A stretch of DNA of 64,000 nt from contig NC_135241.1 in NCBI RefSeq assembly GCF_947623445.1, positions 2,482,501 to 2,546,500 on the forward strand, written 5' to 3'. This DNA is from Clavelina lepadiformis. Taxonomy: Eukaryota > Chordata > Ascidiacea > Aplousobranchia > Clavelinidae. The notes under the pieces were generated by a model. The model saw only the letters and a list, made by a program, of their open reading frames with translations. It was not told where the DNA came from and did no database searches. Position numbers and translations under genes: made by a program. Numbering within the stretch: the stretch's first letter is position 1; every line of letters starts with the position of its first letter. Shown here in pieces: positions 24,101 to 37,400 of the stretch.

Positions 24101-24254
24101 CACAACACGGAAATATCACCAATGCCAGAAAAAATTGGAGCCAAGTAGCAGGAAAGAGTTACCGTAGTCCTCCAAAAGTGACGGTTTACTGGGGTAGACT
24201 GGGACAGTATTAACGTGAAACAATTAGCCTAGCACAGTATCGCATTTTTTCGTG
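21177..24254. other. Divergent spacer, EIF4A3 to UBASH3
   Basis: About 3.1 kb without a recognised gene. Upstream of the EIF4A3 ATG, on the minus strand, a ttttttag acceptor ends about 20 bases before the start and could be a trans-splice site. At about 21920-22420 and near 23090, imperfect ggttcgg/ggttcgac phrases recur, giving a quasi-repetitive stretch of unknown origin. A CAGTGGCGG sequence at 23901 looks like a lone hAT end, but no partner was found. Confidence 0.45.
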
Positions 24255-27200
24255 ATGGCTAAAGAAGACCAAGGTCTCTTTCTTCAACAAAATGCGGCGG
24301 ATACTTTATTGAGAAATACTTCTTCGTTGCAAGTGTTGTTAAGCATGGGGTTTCCTAAAGATAGAGCGTAAGTGCTAACTAACTAGATTGTAAAATAGCA
24401 AGTTTTTATCGTAAAAGAACTGTTTCCTGTTATTGACGCATATAATAGGCTGTGTTGTTATGCATAGCTTAAGGTAAAGAATAGCCCACCATAGTGTCAA
24501 AATTTGAGCTTCTGCATTCTCAATTTTGAGGTTTTGAAGCAAAGTTGATTGCTTAAACGTCGATTTTTAATAAATGTACAAAGAATTAAGGCTTTAGAGC
24601 ACACCATCAGGCCAAGATTTTTGTCTTTGCTTGCATTATTTCTTGTCAAAAATTGCCATACTTAACAACTTGCATGGTTTGTGATGATGTAAATAATCGT
24701 CAAATCCAGCTATGTTCAACCAATACGCTTTATTGTCTGACCAAAGATGATATTAATTGTTTACTGAGGGCTATAACATGGAGCTTATCACACTTGACTA
24801 AATTTAACATACAGTTATATATAAATAAAAAACCCATTGTTGGTATAAACAGCAAAATTCAGGCTCTTTAGTCTTTAGCAAGCTTAAATGTACTACTTGT
24901 ACTTCATGTGACTTGCTGAGAATGTTTGTGAATAGGCTTTTTTACAAAAAATCTTTAATATTTCAGACACAAAGCGTTGGCAGCAACAGGTGATGCAGGG
25001 GTACAAGTAGCTTGTGATTGGTAAGTCCTAAAATGCCGCCTTTATCTGTATTTATCTTGCAATTCCAGTTAGCGTTGTATCCAGCTTAATTTATGAATAC
25101 CTTGCACTTCTCACAGTAGAAATTACATCGCTGCATTACTTTAAGAACTAAGTCAAGTTATTGTGCGCAGGATCTTTGCCCATGTTAAAGACCCTACCCT
25201 GGACCAGGTTACACCCCGAGAATTCATACTCTACGCATGTCCCATGGGTAAATATATTATTATTACGCAGTAGCAGTCAAAAATAGCATTTTCTGACAGA
25301 ATTAGAAGTGAGCACGATATTTGCGTAAGTATATATAAATAGGTGTTTTGTTTTTCGATTTGTTGTTCAATATTTTGAAATATTGAAATGTGAAAATTTC
25401 TCCACCTTTTGGTCTTCAACGTTTGATTGTAAATAGTTCGAAAAAATTCCAGCTATTGCGCTTTGGGGTTAACCAATGGAATAAAAATAAGTGCTAAGAG
25501 TGGTTAGAATGTCGTAGGTCCGTTGCATTCTATCGTACTTGTTGATAACAATGTTTGTAATGATACAACATGTAGGGCCATTCGGTCTTCAGTTAGAAGA
25601 ATTCTGGCAGCAATCACTAGTTGCTTGTGGTCGTAATGGCGTCCATACTTCTTTCCCTCATGTTACATTGTGTTCATTTTTCAAAGTAAGTCTGTGTTAT
25701 GATGATATATATATCGCAAATTTACAAAATTACTTATTAAATTTTATTTATTTTAAAGATAGATTTAAATTATCCAGTTAACTATAGTATTAGGAGTTTG
25801 CAGACCCCCACCAAGGCAGCTCCTATGGCCCATAGTTTATAATTGTAGTTGGTCTTTGTGTTATTCTTTATCTTGGAATAAACCTAAGTACACAAAAATC
25901 CCAACAACACAATTATGGCAGTTTATTGATTTTTTTTTATTTAATTTTATTTCCCAATGTAACTCTTAAAACTTATATTCAAAATTTTATTGTAACTTTT
26001 GAACTATTATTTTTCGCTTAGTGGATTTTTTTTGTGTAACTATGTTTACGCGGTCTTCAAAAGACATTTTTAAGAAAATGATATTGTTTTGTCACAATCT
26101 GTTTGTCATGATTTAATATTCAGATTGTGTATACTTGTATTTCTGGGTTCAAGACGAAATTTTAATACTCATACAGTGGTTTGAAGCAACCACACAACAT
26201 ACTGGAATCTTCTAAAGCCCATTACCTACGTGTCTTGAAAATTTAACTTTTATTTTGAAATTTATCTTGAAAATTCATTCATGTCATAATAAGTGATAAT
26301 TAAATATTTATCATAATTAAGTTATTTTCAAAAAAGAAATTAGCAGATAAACATTTGCTGACAAAAACATGACCTCTTTGGTAAAGGTTACAAATGAATA
26401 AATTTTTTCCATTTATAATTCTAGTGCAAGGATGAAAATGTATCGAAATTAGTGCGAGCAGTGACAACAGCCTGCAATCGAGTATGTGCTGATGAAACAC
26501 CGTCAAAATTTGATGTTGAATATTTTGCTGCAGACAATTACGTTGGTTTATTTCTTGAACGAAGCGCAGCAAATTTTCTTCGAAAATTGTCCAATGCTTT
26601 TGCCGAAGAAGCTCAAAAAATAGCAGGTGAACTGGACTGTTTGGAGATTTAAGGGACTTTGTAGACTGCATATTTATTTACATTTGTTACATATTATGAA
26701 GTTTTGCTGTGATATTGTGTCAATAAAGAATATATATAATATGGTGGCGGACTAAAGAATAATTCTTACTTGTCCTTTACTCCAGATACAAAAGTGGAAT
26801 CTCATAGTAACAAGCAATTACATATCACCCTTGCATACAAGTTTCCAGCCAATCACTTCAATAAGCTGCAGAGTCTTGCAAAGAAACTGGACTTGAAGAA
26901 AGCGTCAACCTGGGAAATCAGACTCTATTCGAAAGATCCCAAATTTGGAGACTGTGAGGTAACGAATACTGAATTCACTTTAGATTTTAGATAACAGTGA
27001 AATCTAGCATTCAGTATGTGCAACCAACAAACTATGGAGTCATTGATCGAGAAAAGTGTTCGGCTTTTCCTTATCAAGGTCCAGAGTTGTTTCAATATTT
27101 GCAAAAATTCATTGTTTAATCAAATTTTAATTCTGTTATTGATTTTTAGATACTTCGAGTTCTGTATCCATACACACCTACTTCTGAAAGCCATTTGCAG

Positions 27201-30200
27201 TTGATAAATGGCGATTGCATATTCGTTGGGCCAGAAGATGTGTCAGACAAGTAAACTACAAATATGTGTTAATTTATGTTGATCCCATTGTTCTCCATGT
27301 TCCGTTCAGAGGTGGCCAACCAGTCAGAGACTAAGAGCCTCACTTCTTACTGTGTTAACCGCAAAGAGCCACATCATACACATTATGATTTATGACGCTT
27401 TTTCTTATTACGTCATAATACTGCACCAGATATTGTTTCAGTTTCATCATCTTTATTCTGGGTCGAAATCTGATGTAATCAGTCATTGTTTAGCAAATAT
27501 CAATTGAACATTAGCCAGTAGAGATTACTTTTCTGCATTATTTATCTGCCTAAAATGGGTAAAATGTGCTCTCTTTCGGAGGTTTAATATGAACGAAAGA
27601 GCCGCATAATACCGGGCAAAGAGCCGCATGCGGCGAGCCGCTAGTTGATCAGGCCTGTTATAGTTTATATGCAATTGTGTGTGCTTTTGTCTGGATGGTT
27701 TAGTGGTTAAATAAAATCTCATAAATTTGAAAAATAAACGCGTTCATTGGCACAAAACGCGGAGTAAAACACTAATATGAAATAGGAATAGATTATATCA
27801 AATCATATCTTTGTTGGAATGTACATTCACAAAACATTTTGCACGTGTGGTAGGACGGGCTTTGAAGGATGGTTTTACGGAACATCTTGGATGACCGGAT
27901 GTAGCGGATTCTTCCCAGTTTCTCATACGGAGAAGTCAACAGACACAGACACGTGGACCGTTCACAAGTAAGTTTGGATCTTTATAAGCGTGAAGCACAA
28001 TTGCAGCACATAGAAAGTAGATAAAATGATACATATATACACTCAAAATTTACTTATGCCGTTTTCAATGTTCCTATTTATATCAGTATATGAAATGTTA
28101 TCTTGATTGTCATAAAGTTATATTATAACAAACTAAAAAAATTTTTATTATTTCTTCATTTTAAGATTTCTATGGCATTCTGTATTTTGTCATGTTTAGA
28201 AAATATTCATTGGCGAGCAAAGCGAATGAAACAGACAACGACCAACGATTGAGTCGTCGATATTCAAGAGGTGCAGACGAGTTCCACACGTCCGGGTATT
28301 CTTCTTCAAGAGGACTTTTAAATACCGTGAGAAGTCTGTCAACAAATACTACCTTTAAGTGTACGTTCTAGTAACCAAGTTACTGAAAATTATCGCAGGA
28401 TATAGACACCCTTCTGGAAAATTCAGCCACAGCCAATGCATCAAGTTCAGACGCACAGCGCACTACCCCTTCGTTGCCTAGCAACCAGAATTCAAAGTCG
28501 GGTGAAGAGCCCCCTCCCCGACCGCCAAAAGATGTCTATGCTCAGGTTAATAATATTTTTGTTGATTTGTAGACATAGAATATCTGTACGGCTTGAACCA
28601 ATTTTATAACAGAAGTGCACATAACAATTCGGTGTAACGCCACAATGTAAAACAGTTGAAATATTTAGGTTCAAAAACCAAAAGGTGCAGTTGCTGTTCC
28701 ACCTCCTGTCACTCCACGAGCACGTCGCATCTACATATTCCGACACGCCGAAAGAGTTGATGTTACATTCGGCAAACAGTGGATAAAACTTTCCTTTGAT
28801 GAACAAGGTGGGCGCTTTGAGATTCAGTGATTTGTCATAACCATATCATTTTGATTTGAATCGAGAAAATATCACTGTTTCAGTATCTTCATCTCAAACT
28901 AATCCGTGTCAATGTATATAACGTAGGGAAATATCATCGTAAGAACTTAAACATGCCGAAGAAGTTGCCTGGACGATGTGGTGGCCCAAGCGACTTCAAC
29001 CATGACAGTCCTATTACTGAGATGGGGTTGCACCAGGTATTCAACATATTTCTTTTGTTAATAACATAAAGTGCCACAGCATACTAAGGCTAGCTTTAGT
29101 GTTTTGGCTAGGCTAGTGTGTTGCCACTTAAGGCAGTAAGTTATGTTTAATTTCAATCTGTGTAGTTTTTGCCCTGGCATGGAGGCGTAGAACGTACTTG
29201 ATATCATCATATCCATCAATTTGTAACTTAATGTTAATTTATGACATTGAAAAAGTTTAAGGAAGAACTATTTTTAGACAAATAAACTGTTAGCCTTGTT
29301 TAACTACCCATTTTCTCTCCTTCATTTGGTGTTATAAAATTTTCCAGGCGTTTTTAACCGGACAAGCATTAAAGCTGATTGGTGTTCAAATAAGTCACGC
29401 ATTTTCTAGTCCGGCTCTGCGGTGCTTGCAAACTGCTTCATCAATATTAAAAGGTATATTAATGAACAGGATCTTCAGTAAACACCTTTACAATGTGTGA
29501 CTTTCACAGATAACATTTTATTGAGCTTTTACACTTGTTATTATTAAGTTTGAAAATTAACGTTTCATGTTATTCTCATAATATTTGGTTAAATAAATTG
29601 TACTTATATCAAATACCTTTCTGATATAATGAATATTTTGCAACTTTCCATTATAAAAGTGTACTGGTACTTCTAAAAAATTTTATTTTCAAACAGGTTT
29701 AGAGTGTGATACAAAATGCTCAATTAACACCGACTACGCGTTGTACGAATGGATGAAATGGAGCCCAGGTATAACAAAGATTTGATTTAATTTTTCACAA
29801 GAGGTATTCGTCATGCTGTCAAAACACTTCACTAAACCACTTCATCAATGCAGCCACCCTGCCAAAGTTTATGGATGTGAATTATCTCACGAAATTTGGC
29901 GTCAACGTGGCCAAGTCTTACCAAACAAAAGTGAAACCAAAGGACCTCTCAGCAAATGAGAGATGTTCAGAATATTTCCAGAGATGTCATAAATTTTTAT
30001 CAAGCGTGCTGAAGGAAACATCGGGTCAGTTTTTCTGATTTGAAAAAATTTTAAGAGTGCACATACGTTACAAACTGTGGATTGCAATTTAAGTCGTTGA
30101 ATGGTGGCAAGTAGCCCATGTACGGTATGGATGTCCTCATAAAAGTTCCATGTTTTTCAATTCAGGTGACATACTTATAACAGCCCATGCTGGCTCGTTG

Positions 30201-30532
30201 GATGGTTTGTCTCGGCAGATTCAAGGCTTAAGTCCACGACCGATGCCAGAATTTGTAAACATCGTCACTAAGGTAATATAACATGTCTATTGTTTGCATA
30301 GCTTATTGAAATATCTCATGCTTGAAGTGCCTACGCTCATGATGTTGCGGTGAGGAAACAAGACTGATGAACAAACAATAATGATTAATGACATCTGTAG
30401 GTCCCATATTGTGGTGCCATTGTTTTGGAAGAACGAGCAGATGTGGGAATATGGGAACTGATTGAACCCCCCTTTCCCACTTTAACCCACGCCCCAAACC
30501 CCCATTTTGATTGGAAAATGCTGCAGGATTGA
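24255..30532 (+). CDS. UBASH3B: UBASH3 (TULA/Sts) UBA-SH3-histidine phosphatase
   Basis: TULA/Sts proteins damp tyrosine-kinase signalling by binding ubiquitin and dephosphorylating Syk-family kinases and receptors. Seventeen exons: 24255-24367, 24967-25020, 25171-25247, 25576-25685, 26425-26626, 26786-26958, 27150-27250, 27854-27967, 28200-28326, 28399-28545, 28669-28807, 28927-29036, 29348-29453, 29697-29768, 29854-30024, 30166-30272, 30401-30532. All are GT-AG and in phase, giving 684 residues. Domains: UBA at about 22-65, 2H phosphoesterase with HVTL (110-113) and HITL (198-201), SH3 at about 244-305, a Pro-rich PPPRPPK linker, and C-terminal phosphoglycerate-mutase-like phosphatase. Catalytic residues kept are R431, H432, R435, R514, E542 and H613. 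RHG reads RHA. It is probably the one ortholog of vertebrate UBASH3A/B; the B symbol is a guess. Confidence 0.95.
27307..27657. mobile_element. Decayed hAT-like MITE in UBASH3 intron 7
   Basis: The left end cagaggtggccaaccag matches the reversed right end caggcctgatcaactag at about 11 of 17 bases. The interior repeats aaagagccgc and agagcc phrases as a known hAT MITE type does. No clear 8-base duplication was found, so limits are approximate and the copy looks old. Confidence 0.4.
27690..27780 (+). mobile_element. Possible tRNA-derived SINE fragment
   Basis: The phrase tggtttagtggttaaa fits a pol III box A, and gttcattggcac about 50 bases later resembles a degraded box B with the SINE ending seen near 19.3 kb. 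The evidence is thin, and the piece may be chance sequence next to the hAT relic. Confidence 0.2.
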
Positions 30533-33055
30533 TCGAATTAAGCGAAAACTCTAAGAGCGCTTTCCTTTCACTGCTTCTCTAGAAGATTGTAATCTTGTTT
30601 AGAAATGTTTCTCCCTACCTGAAGCACTTAAGTGTAAGTCACATTAAATCCTTCGTATTGCGTTTGGCAGTTTTAGGTAAATTTGGTGTAAAGTTTTGCT
30701 AAACACCCAATAGAACTAAGCAATGAATTAAATCACTAAAGCACACACATTCAACACCATTATGCAAATTTTTTATGTTGTTTAGATGTTGGTATTGAAT
30801 AGTTACGACTTTTATTTGTAATGTAATATTTCATTTGCTTTTCTTTTTCATTGAACTTACCAATATCACTTCTAAATACCACTTAACAAATTGTCGTGTT
30901 TTGTACTTTTCTTACTTATATACAACGTTTAAGTGGATGCTATATTATGTCTTACTTTAAGAATTTTTATTCATTGCAAGCAGCATAAAGATTACGCATT
31001 TTAAACAGCTGTTTGAACCTTACAACTTACAAAGCAGTATAACAGCTTAGTGTGGTTGTCAGTATTTCTACAACAGATGTTCATAGTGGCCACGGTTTTA
31101 GCCTAGATAATACCATTGTGACGTTGCTGTTGTAGTTGTTTGTAATGTTATCTTACTTGTGACAAGTGTCATTTTTATGCAGTATATTACTGGCATACAC
31201 CGTTCTCTTATTTCCGCTTCTTGGTGTTTAAATATATTTATTTTATATTCTATTATAGTCAAGATTTTGTGGTGTGGCATTCTGTGATTGCAACTGTATG
31301 CAAATCATTAGTTAATTTTTCAAACAGCATTCGGGAAATCGCAGTTTACTCCCCACTTGAAACTTTTGCAGGATGAATGTTTTGTGACATCACTGGTCTT
31401 CTTGTGATGCTGTGTAACTATTTCTGATATATTCTTTAACCTTTGGCTGGTACATACTTCTATGGAAGATAAAATTTACTGTTAATTGTTCTACCACCAT
31501 ATATTTTGAAAATTTTTGTATCTATATCAGAGTCACGAACAGCCGGTCTTATTTGTGCAATCTGTGTTGATAAATGTCGTCTCTTCTTTTTGCTTCGTCT
31601 TTAAAGTGTCTTTTATGTATGTTATAAGCATATTTATGAAGCAGTGTTCTTGTAATGTCAGAATTGTCTATTTGAAACAGATTCTTTATGAGCTCAACCA
31701 CCAAATTTTTCGCTGCTACCTTTCACAAAAATTTCGTTGTTGATGTCAAAAGACAAAATTACAGATGCATCACTGAAACATATAATAACTTCAACACGTT
31801 AAAATTTAAGATTTACAGAAGTGTGAAACAATACATAACTGATATGACTGTGTTTTGGTAATCTGATTTTCATGTTTATAATATACATGTTTGGAAACTA
31901 AAACCTCGATTTGATTGGTGAAATTATTTTTTTATAAACAGTGTTCATTGCGTGTCGATATTTCAATGATTAATTAATAACTCTGCTCTCTTTGCTTTAT
32001 CGAGCTACGATATCCAGGGATTTGTCTTGAGATGTGTTCAGGATAACTCTCAACATACTAATTTGCTTGAAGTTACAAGATGTTTGTTATATTTTACAGA
32101 ACACAATGCGTTTATGACTACCTAAAGATATATTTCGAAAGATGTTCAACTTATAACTGCCATAGCTATATTGATTATCGGTTACTTGATTTTAGTCTCG
32201 AAAATACACAAATTTGTATATTCTCCTGTTTTCCAGCTGTTGATGTGACAAAAGTGTTGTCATCTAAAGTTCTATTTATTTAAGCATTAACAAGAGCACC
32301 AACAGTAATTTTCCTGTGTAAATTATTTAGGCAATATTTTGACAAAAAAAACATAAATTTATATCTTATGTTAAAGCCATAAATATCATGTCAAGTACAC
32401 GACAGACAGAAGCAAATATAATTCAAATAAATACCTTTTTAACCATCACAGTAGTAAACCTGCGGGGAACGCGAAAACTTTTCCAAGTGTCATAAAAACA
32501 TTTCTTTAAACACAAGATGTTCTTACCAGCAACAAATAGGCAACAGTGCCCCAAACATTATTCATGTGAAATGCTAAGAACAGAATTTACCACGTGAATC
32601 ACATTAACTACACCTGCAGCAGTGGTTTACATCCGTTTTTGTGCTTGTGGACCCCTAGTTGCATTAATTATTTTTTTGCTGGCCCTAAACTTCAAAATTG
32701 TTACTCAGTAGGCTATTTATGAGGAAGTATAACTTGCAAATCCCTGGGCTACTTTCGTAGACCCCAGGTTGCGAAACACTGCCCTACATTAAGATGTTCA
32801 TGTGGTATTCAGAGAAGAACGTCGCTTTTTTCGTGATACTTTGCAGTACAAAACACGAATTGATAACGATGTAGGTAGAGTAAACAAATTCATAAAATCA
32901 AATACCTCTGTGATAATACAGCAAAATAGATGTCAAAAATAAGCAGAAAGCAGCAAAAATATTCCATCATATCTGATAGTGCTTCAAACAATGTGAAAAC
33001 ATTCTGTTTTATAATAACAAGTTGTTAGACTGATCAAAATTAATTCGGTTTGTCT
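30533..33055. other. Convergent spacer, UBASH3 to RABAC1
   Basis: About 2.5 kb of AT-rich sequence without a recognised gene. The first part probably includes the UBASH3 3' UTR; no poly(A) signal could be assigned. A hAT-like MITE lies at 32620-32781. The small open frames near 31.5 and 32.1 kb show no protein character. Confidence 0.5.
32620..32781. mobile_element. Short hAT-like MITE
   Basis: The ends cagtggtttacatcc and the reversed cagtgtttcgcaacc are inverted repeats, and gacccc blocks lie inside both. Flanks acctgcag and ccctacat agree at five of eight positions, so any target duplication has decayed. About 160 bases, no coding capacity. Confidence 0.5.
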
Positions 33056-34499
33056 CTAAACAGTCTCCATAAAGGGTTCCTCATCCTCTGCGGTACCTTC
33101 CTCTGGCGACGTGTGGAAAGAAGCGTGAAGCCCGATTAAGAAAAACGAAACGCCTTCAAAAATTGCACAAATAGAAAGCGTTAATCGAATTGAAAAAACA
33201 TCAGACAACTAAGCGCTAACATCAAATAACATCAGTACATTACTAAGCATAAAACTGACCTAAAACCCAAAACACAGCAGCTCCTGCACCGGCGACAAAG
33301 AACAGTGGAAAAGAAAGACATGCGGCAACACCATACTGCTGAGCATGAGTGATTTCTTTGCCTAAAATTTACGTGACTCATAGTTTTATTTATTACATTC
33401 GTTTTCAAATAAAAAAGGTATGATAATTGTTAAAATATCTGTACATTGGATAGCAATTTACAAATTAAAATTGTTACTCACCAAAAATCTTCAAATTACT
33501 TTGTTCATTTCTAGAACTAATAACATAGCAAGCAGCAAGAAATACAGCAATGGCAATCAGCAACAATGGAGAAGTGAGGCTGTAAAGTGGTAATAATGTT
33601 GATTACAGAGAAATTTTCATGTACCGGTACCAGCATGAATGGTTTATATCAGGGGTGTTCAAATGATTTCTGCCATGATCCGCCACAGCCAAACCTGACA
33701 AGGTGATGATCCAATAAATACGAATAGTAAACATATTGGACATGCTTTAATTTTTATGGTGCTTTATTTATGTAAATGTACCCTACATTGTAGGACCTAC
33801 AACATATTAATAACTTTGTAAAAGTCAAAAGTGAAGTGTGCTACATCTGCAAGATTGTTTCAGTGAAAAAAATGATCCACACAAAAAGTTGAAAAGATCC
33901 GGATCCGGATCGAGATCCGCCATTTGAACACCCCCGGTTTATATCATGTAAGGTACAAATTAAATCTACAGATGAAACTTTTATAGAAAGAACTTACACG
34001 CAATATATAATAAGACCGGTGAAAACAAAAATGTAGTTGGTTTGATAATGTTCAATATTTTTAACCGTTCTTTTTGTCCACTGCGATACTCCTTTTGGCT
34101 TTCGAAAATTATTTGTGTTGATAAAGTCTGACCATGGGCGGACACTTTGTGTTCTCTTGCTGATCCATTCCTTGGCCGCTGGAGCACTTATTTTCATCTT
34201 GGAACTAAAAAGCATAAAATTTACTGTATTTATAAATGAAATAAATAACTTTGATATAACTCTTCTCTTCTTCAAAATTCAGGATGGAAATGAACGAATG
34301 TTGTCAAAATTATCAGTACTTTTTCAATGGATGTAACGTCAGGCATATAAACGTTCTGGCTTAAAAATTACCAACTTTCAGCTCTTTGCAATCTAACCGA
34401 ATGTCAATTAACCTAACAAACTTACTTCAGCAATTATTTAATTTACCTGGCACTGGTATTTTCAGCTCCAAATTCAAGAAATGTATCACTTTTTGACAT
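33056..34499 (-). CDS. RABAC1: Prenylated Rab acceptor protein 1 (PRA1)
   Basis: PRA1 is a small Golgi and endosome membrane protein that binds prenylated Rab GTPases and helps them leave GDI. Five exons: 34499-34447, 34204-33998, 33579-33482, 33361-33260, 33153-33056; all GT-AG and in phase. The product is 185 residues, the same as human. Conserved blocks are RPWSDFINTNNFRKPKG, NIEHYQTNYIFVFTGLIIYC, TSPLLLIAIAVFLAACY and FFVAGAGAAVFWVLG, followed by IGLHASFH and an acidic tail ending EEPFMETV. Four hydrophobic stretches in two pairs fit the PRA1 topology. The last exon's acceptor is a weak ttgaag, chosen because it keeps phase and the conserved GLHASFH. A MITE sits in intron 2. Confidence 0.93.
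33650..33936. mobile_element. hAT MITE with intact target duplication
   Basis: The ends caggggtgttcaaatg and cgggggtgttcaaatg (reversed right end) are inverted repeats. Both sides carry the exact 8-base duplication gtttatat (33642-33649, 33937-33944). The element is 287 bases, non-coding, and lies in RABAC1 intron 2. The intact duplication suggests a fairly recent insertion. Confidence 0.85.
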
Positions 34500-37400
34500 G
34501 GCGAATTTTCTACCGCTCTTAAGCTTAAACTAGTTCGCCAAGAAAAGCCCGCAAGCAATTGAGCACAAAACTGGTTTGGTTACAAAAGTTACTAACTAGA
34601 CCACAGTCACTGATGCGGCTTCAATTCTTTTGTAAACACCAAGATCCTAAATTGGATAATAAGCAAATATTAACAACATTACAAGTCTCATTGCTCAGTA
34701 GAAATTGATTAAAAGTTCTACATTTAATGGTTAATCCCTAATGCCCTAGTATAATTTTAATCACAGATTCATTTATGATTCCACTTGTTATAAGATTACG
34801 TCAGAAATGTAAACGTCAGAAACCAAAATAAACTAACATTCTGATCAAAACTAAAAAGGATAAGCGATGTATAGAAAAAAGATGACAAGCTATTGAAAAC
34901 CAAATGATTTACAATATTTTGCAACTAATTAAACAAAATCAAAGGTTTTTGTCATTTTAAAAGCACAAAAGAAATAAGTTTAAAATTTACCTTGTGTGCT
35001 TGTAATTTTGAATTTTACAGTAAATTTTTTTTTTATTAAAGCCAAGTCAGTAAGTAACTTTTCTCGCATACATTCTATGTACAGCTAAATAGAAATCATA
35101 GAAATCATTATAAAATATACAAAACTCGATAAAAAAAGTTTGAAAATATTTTGTTGCATGATATGGTGCATGTGAAAACATTTTATAAGACAACAACAGA
35201 GAATTTTTTAACTTGGAAAAACCATGAGGTGTAAAATGTCGAAACTGTACAAAGTATAAGTCATAAAAATAGTAAAAATTTATGTAGATAGTAATTGTAT
35301 CAACAATCTGTATCTAATTAACACAAGGTCAATTAGGTTTTGCTGTCCAATTTCTTCATATCTTGATTACCTTTCAACCGCTGCTTACGGAAACAGAAGA
35401 CGAACATAGTCAGATCAATTCTAATCAAACCAAGCTCAACAAAGCTGCTCCAAGCCAATGGCGTCACCGTCTCACTGCTGTATCAACCTTCAACCTTTCT
35501 CACTTGGTGAGTACTTTGTACGCTGTGGCGGGATCAAAAAAGTTTGCGTGAGTTCAGCAAAACCACCGATAATTGAATCGGTGATTCCAAGAAACTCATT
35601 GTGAAAGTTTATCGATTATAGTTATGGAAAGGTTGTTTCTTTTATATTTGTGCTTGATGTGGTAAATTTTGTCAGAATTAGCTTCAAATTAGTCATTTTG
35701 CTATGTAGGACTTACTAGAAAACAAACCTATTTTATCGATTAAATTGACCTCGATTGTCAAAGCATTGGGTGATTGATCAATCATGCGATGTAGGAATCC
35801 CTTGTAACAAATGTTTGTTCTATCATTGGTTGAATCTGTAGAACGCGATGTTGTCGAAAAACAATTCATAAAAGCTGAACTGTAATTTGTTTGTGCTATA
35901 TATACAGTAGGCTATATGGTGTTGTTATTCTGTTTAATCCATGATGTTTTCTGCAAAGCGAAACACGGCATCACTCAATGAACCGAAGAGCTGCATTATT
36001 TTACGATTTCGTCAAAATTAGCGGTTTGGTTACAAAACGGAAAACTGAATGGGGATTCCTGTGAAACGAAGTTATATTAAATTGATTCAGACTCCAGATC
36101 CACATTAGCGTAACGCCTCACCAGCATAAACCCGCTAATGATAGGTTTCCTTTATTCGATCTCTCATTTTGTTGAGCTAGAAGCTATTTAGAAATTTTGA
36201 TATGAGGCACGAGTAGGCTGTCGCCAGTGTGTGGACTTCTTGTAAATATTAGACACATATATGCTAGTCCTATTATAAGCAGCGTATAAGAATGCCCTAG
36301 AGGGTTAGAAGAGGATAGTGAAGAAATTTCGATAAAATTTACCTGATGAAAGGTCTGACAGAAAATCTATCAGCAAACAATAGTTTTCAGTCAACGAGTG
36401 CGCGTCGCGCGGTTGGCAAACTCGGCAAGGACGTATACTCTGCTGAAGAAGCGCTTTATTTGAGAAGCTCCATGAATATTTATTAACACAAGCCACTTAC
36501 GAGGGAAAAGTTATTTGCAGAATGGGTGTAGCGCACGTAGCCGTTGGAATTTATAATGTCTTATTAGGATGGGCTGCATAGCTTTATCTGGACTGGTCAG
36601 ATTTTACGGAGTTCAACCATGTATTTATGTCCTGGTTCGTGACTTAAATTATTACTTTAGTGTTAAGATTGAAAATAATATTTAAGTTTAGTGCCGGATA
36701 AAATCATCTTCGAGTAATACGTCAGCATTGTCGAACGACTCAGAGCACTTGGCAGACGTAGCCATGGTGTGTATAGTAGCCCTAGGCTATATCCATGAGT
36801 GCATGACGAAGATTATTTAAAAGTGATATAAAAAAGCTACGTTGTTGTAGCTAAAGCGGGCTATAAGAAATATTATAAACCGTAGGCACTTTGACGAATA
36901 TAAAGGTTAGAGACTTTTACGAGACTTTTAGGAGACTTTTACTTTTACTAATGACACTTTTACCAGTACCATAAACACTAGATTTCAAAACTACTGATTG
37001 CTGACTTAGTGTAAAACTCGGGTACAGACGAGAAACCTTTGCTTGCTCGGCATTACTCACCAGCCCTAGCATGTTATCTTAGGCTGTAACCACCTCAGCA
37101 GGCTAGCTGAAATTGTTTAATTGTTTGTGTCCTGCTCAGCAAAGTTGTAAAACGGTCCAGCTATTCCACTGCTGCGTTGGTAAATATTTGGCGTTCCCAA
37201 TCGTCTAAAGACAAAGAACGCCAACATTTACAAACCTGTTAACGCCACGTTCAAAATGCCGTTAATAAAGTCGTAACTTCGTGATTTTCCAACCTTGAAA
37301 CTACAGTTAAACGTGCGTCAGACTGTCTTGGGTCCGCCAAAGTATGATTAAGTAATGAAAGTTTTGTAAACGCCAATACTGTACTTTACGACATGGTCCA

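Noticed and set aside
28370-28375. Alternative downstream donor for UBASH3 exon 9 (aa/GTGTAC)
   Set aside because: The GTGAGA donor at 28327 is stronger and keeps phase 0 with exon 10; the later site would break phase.
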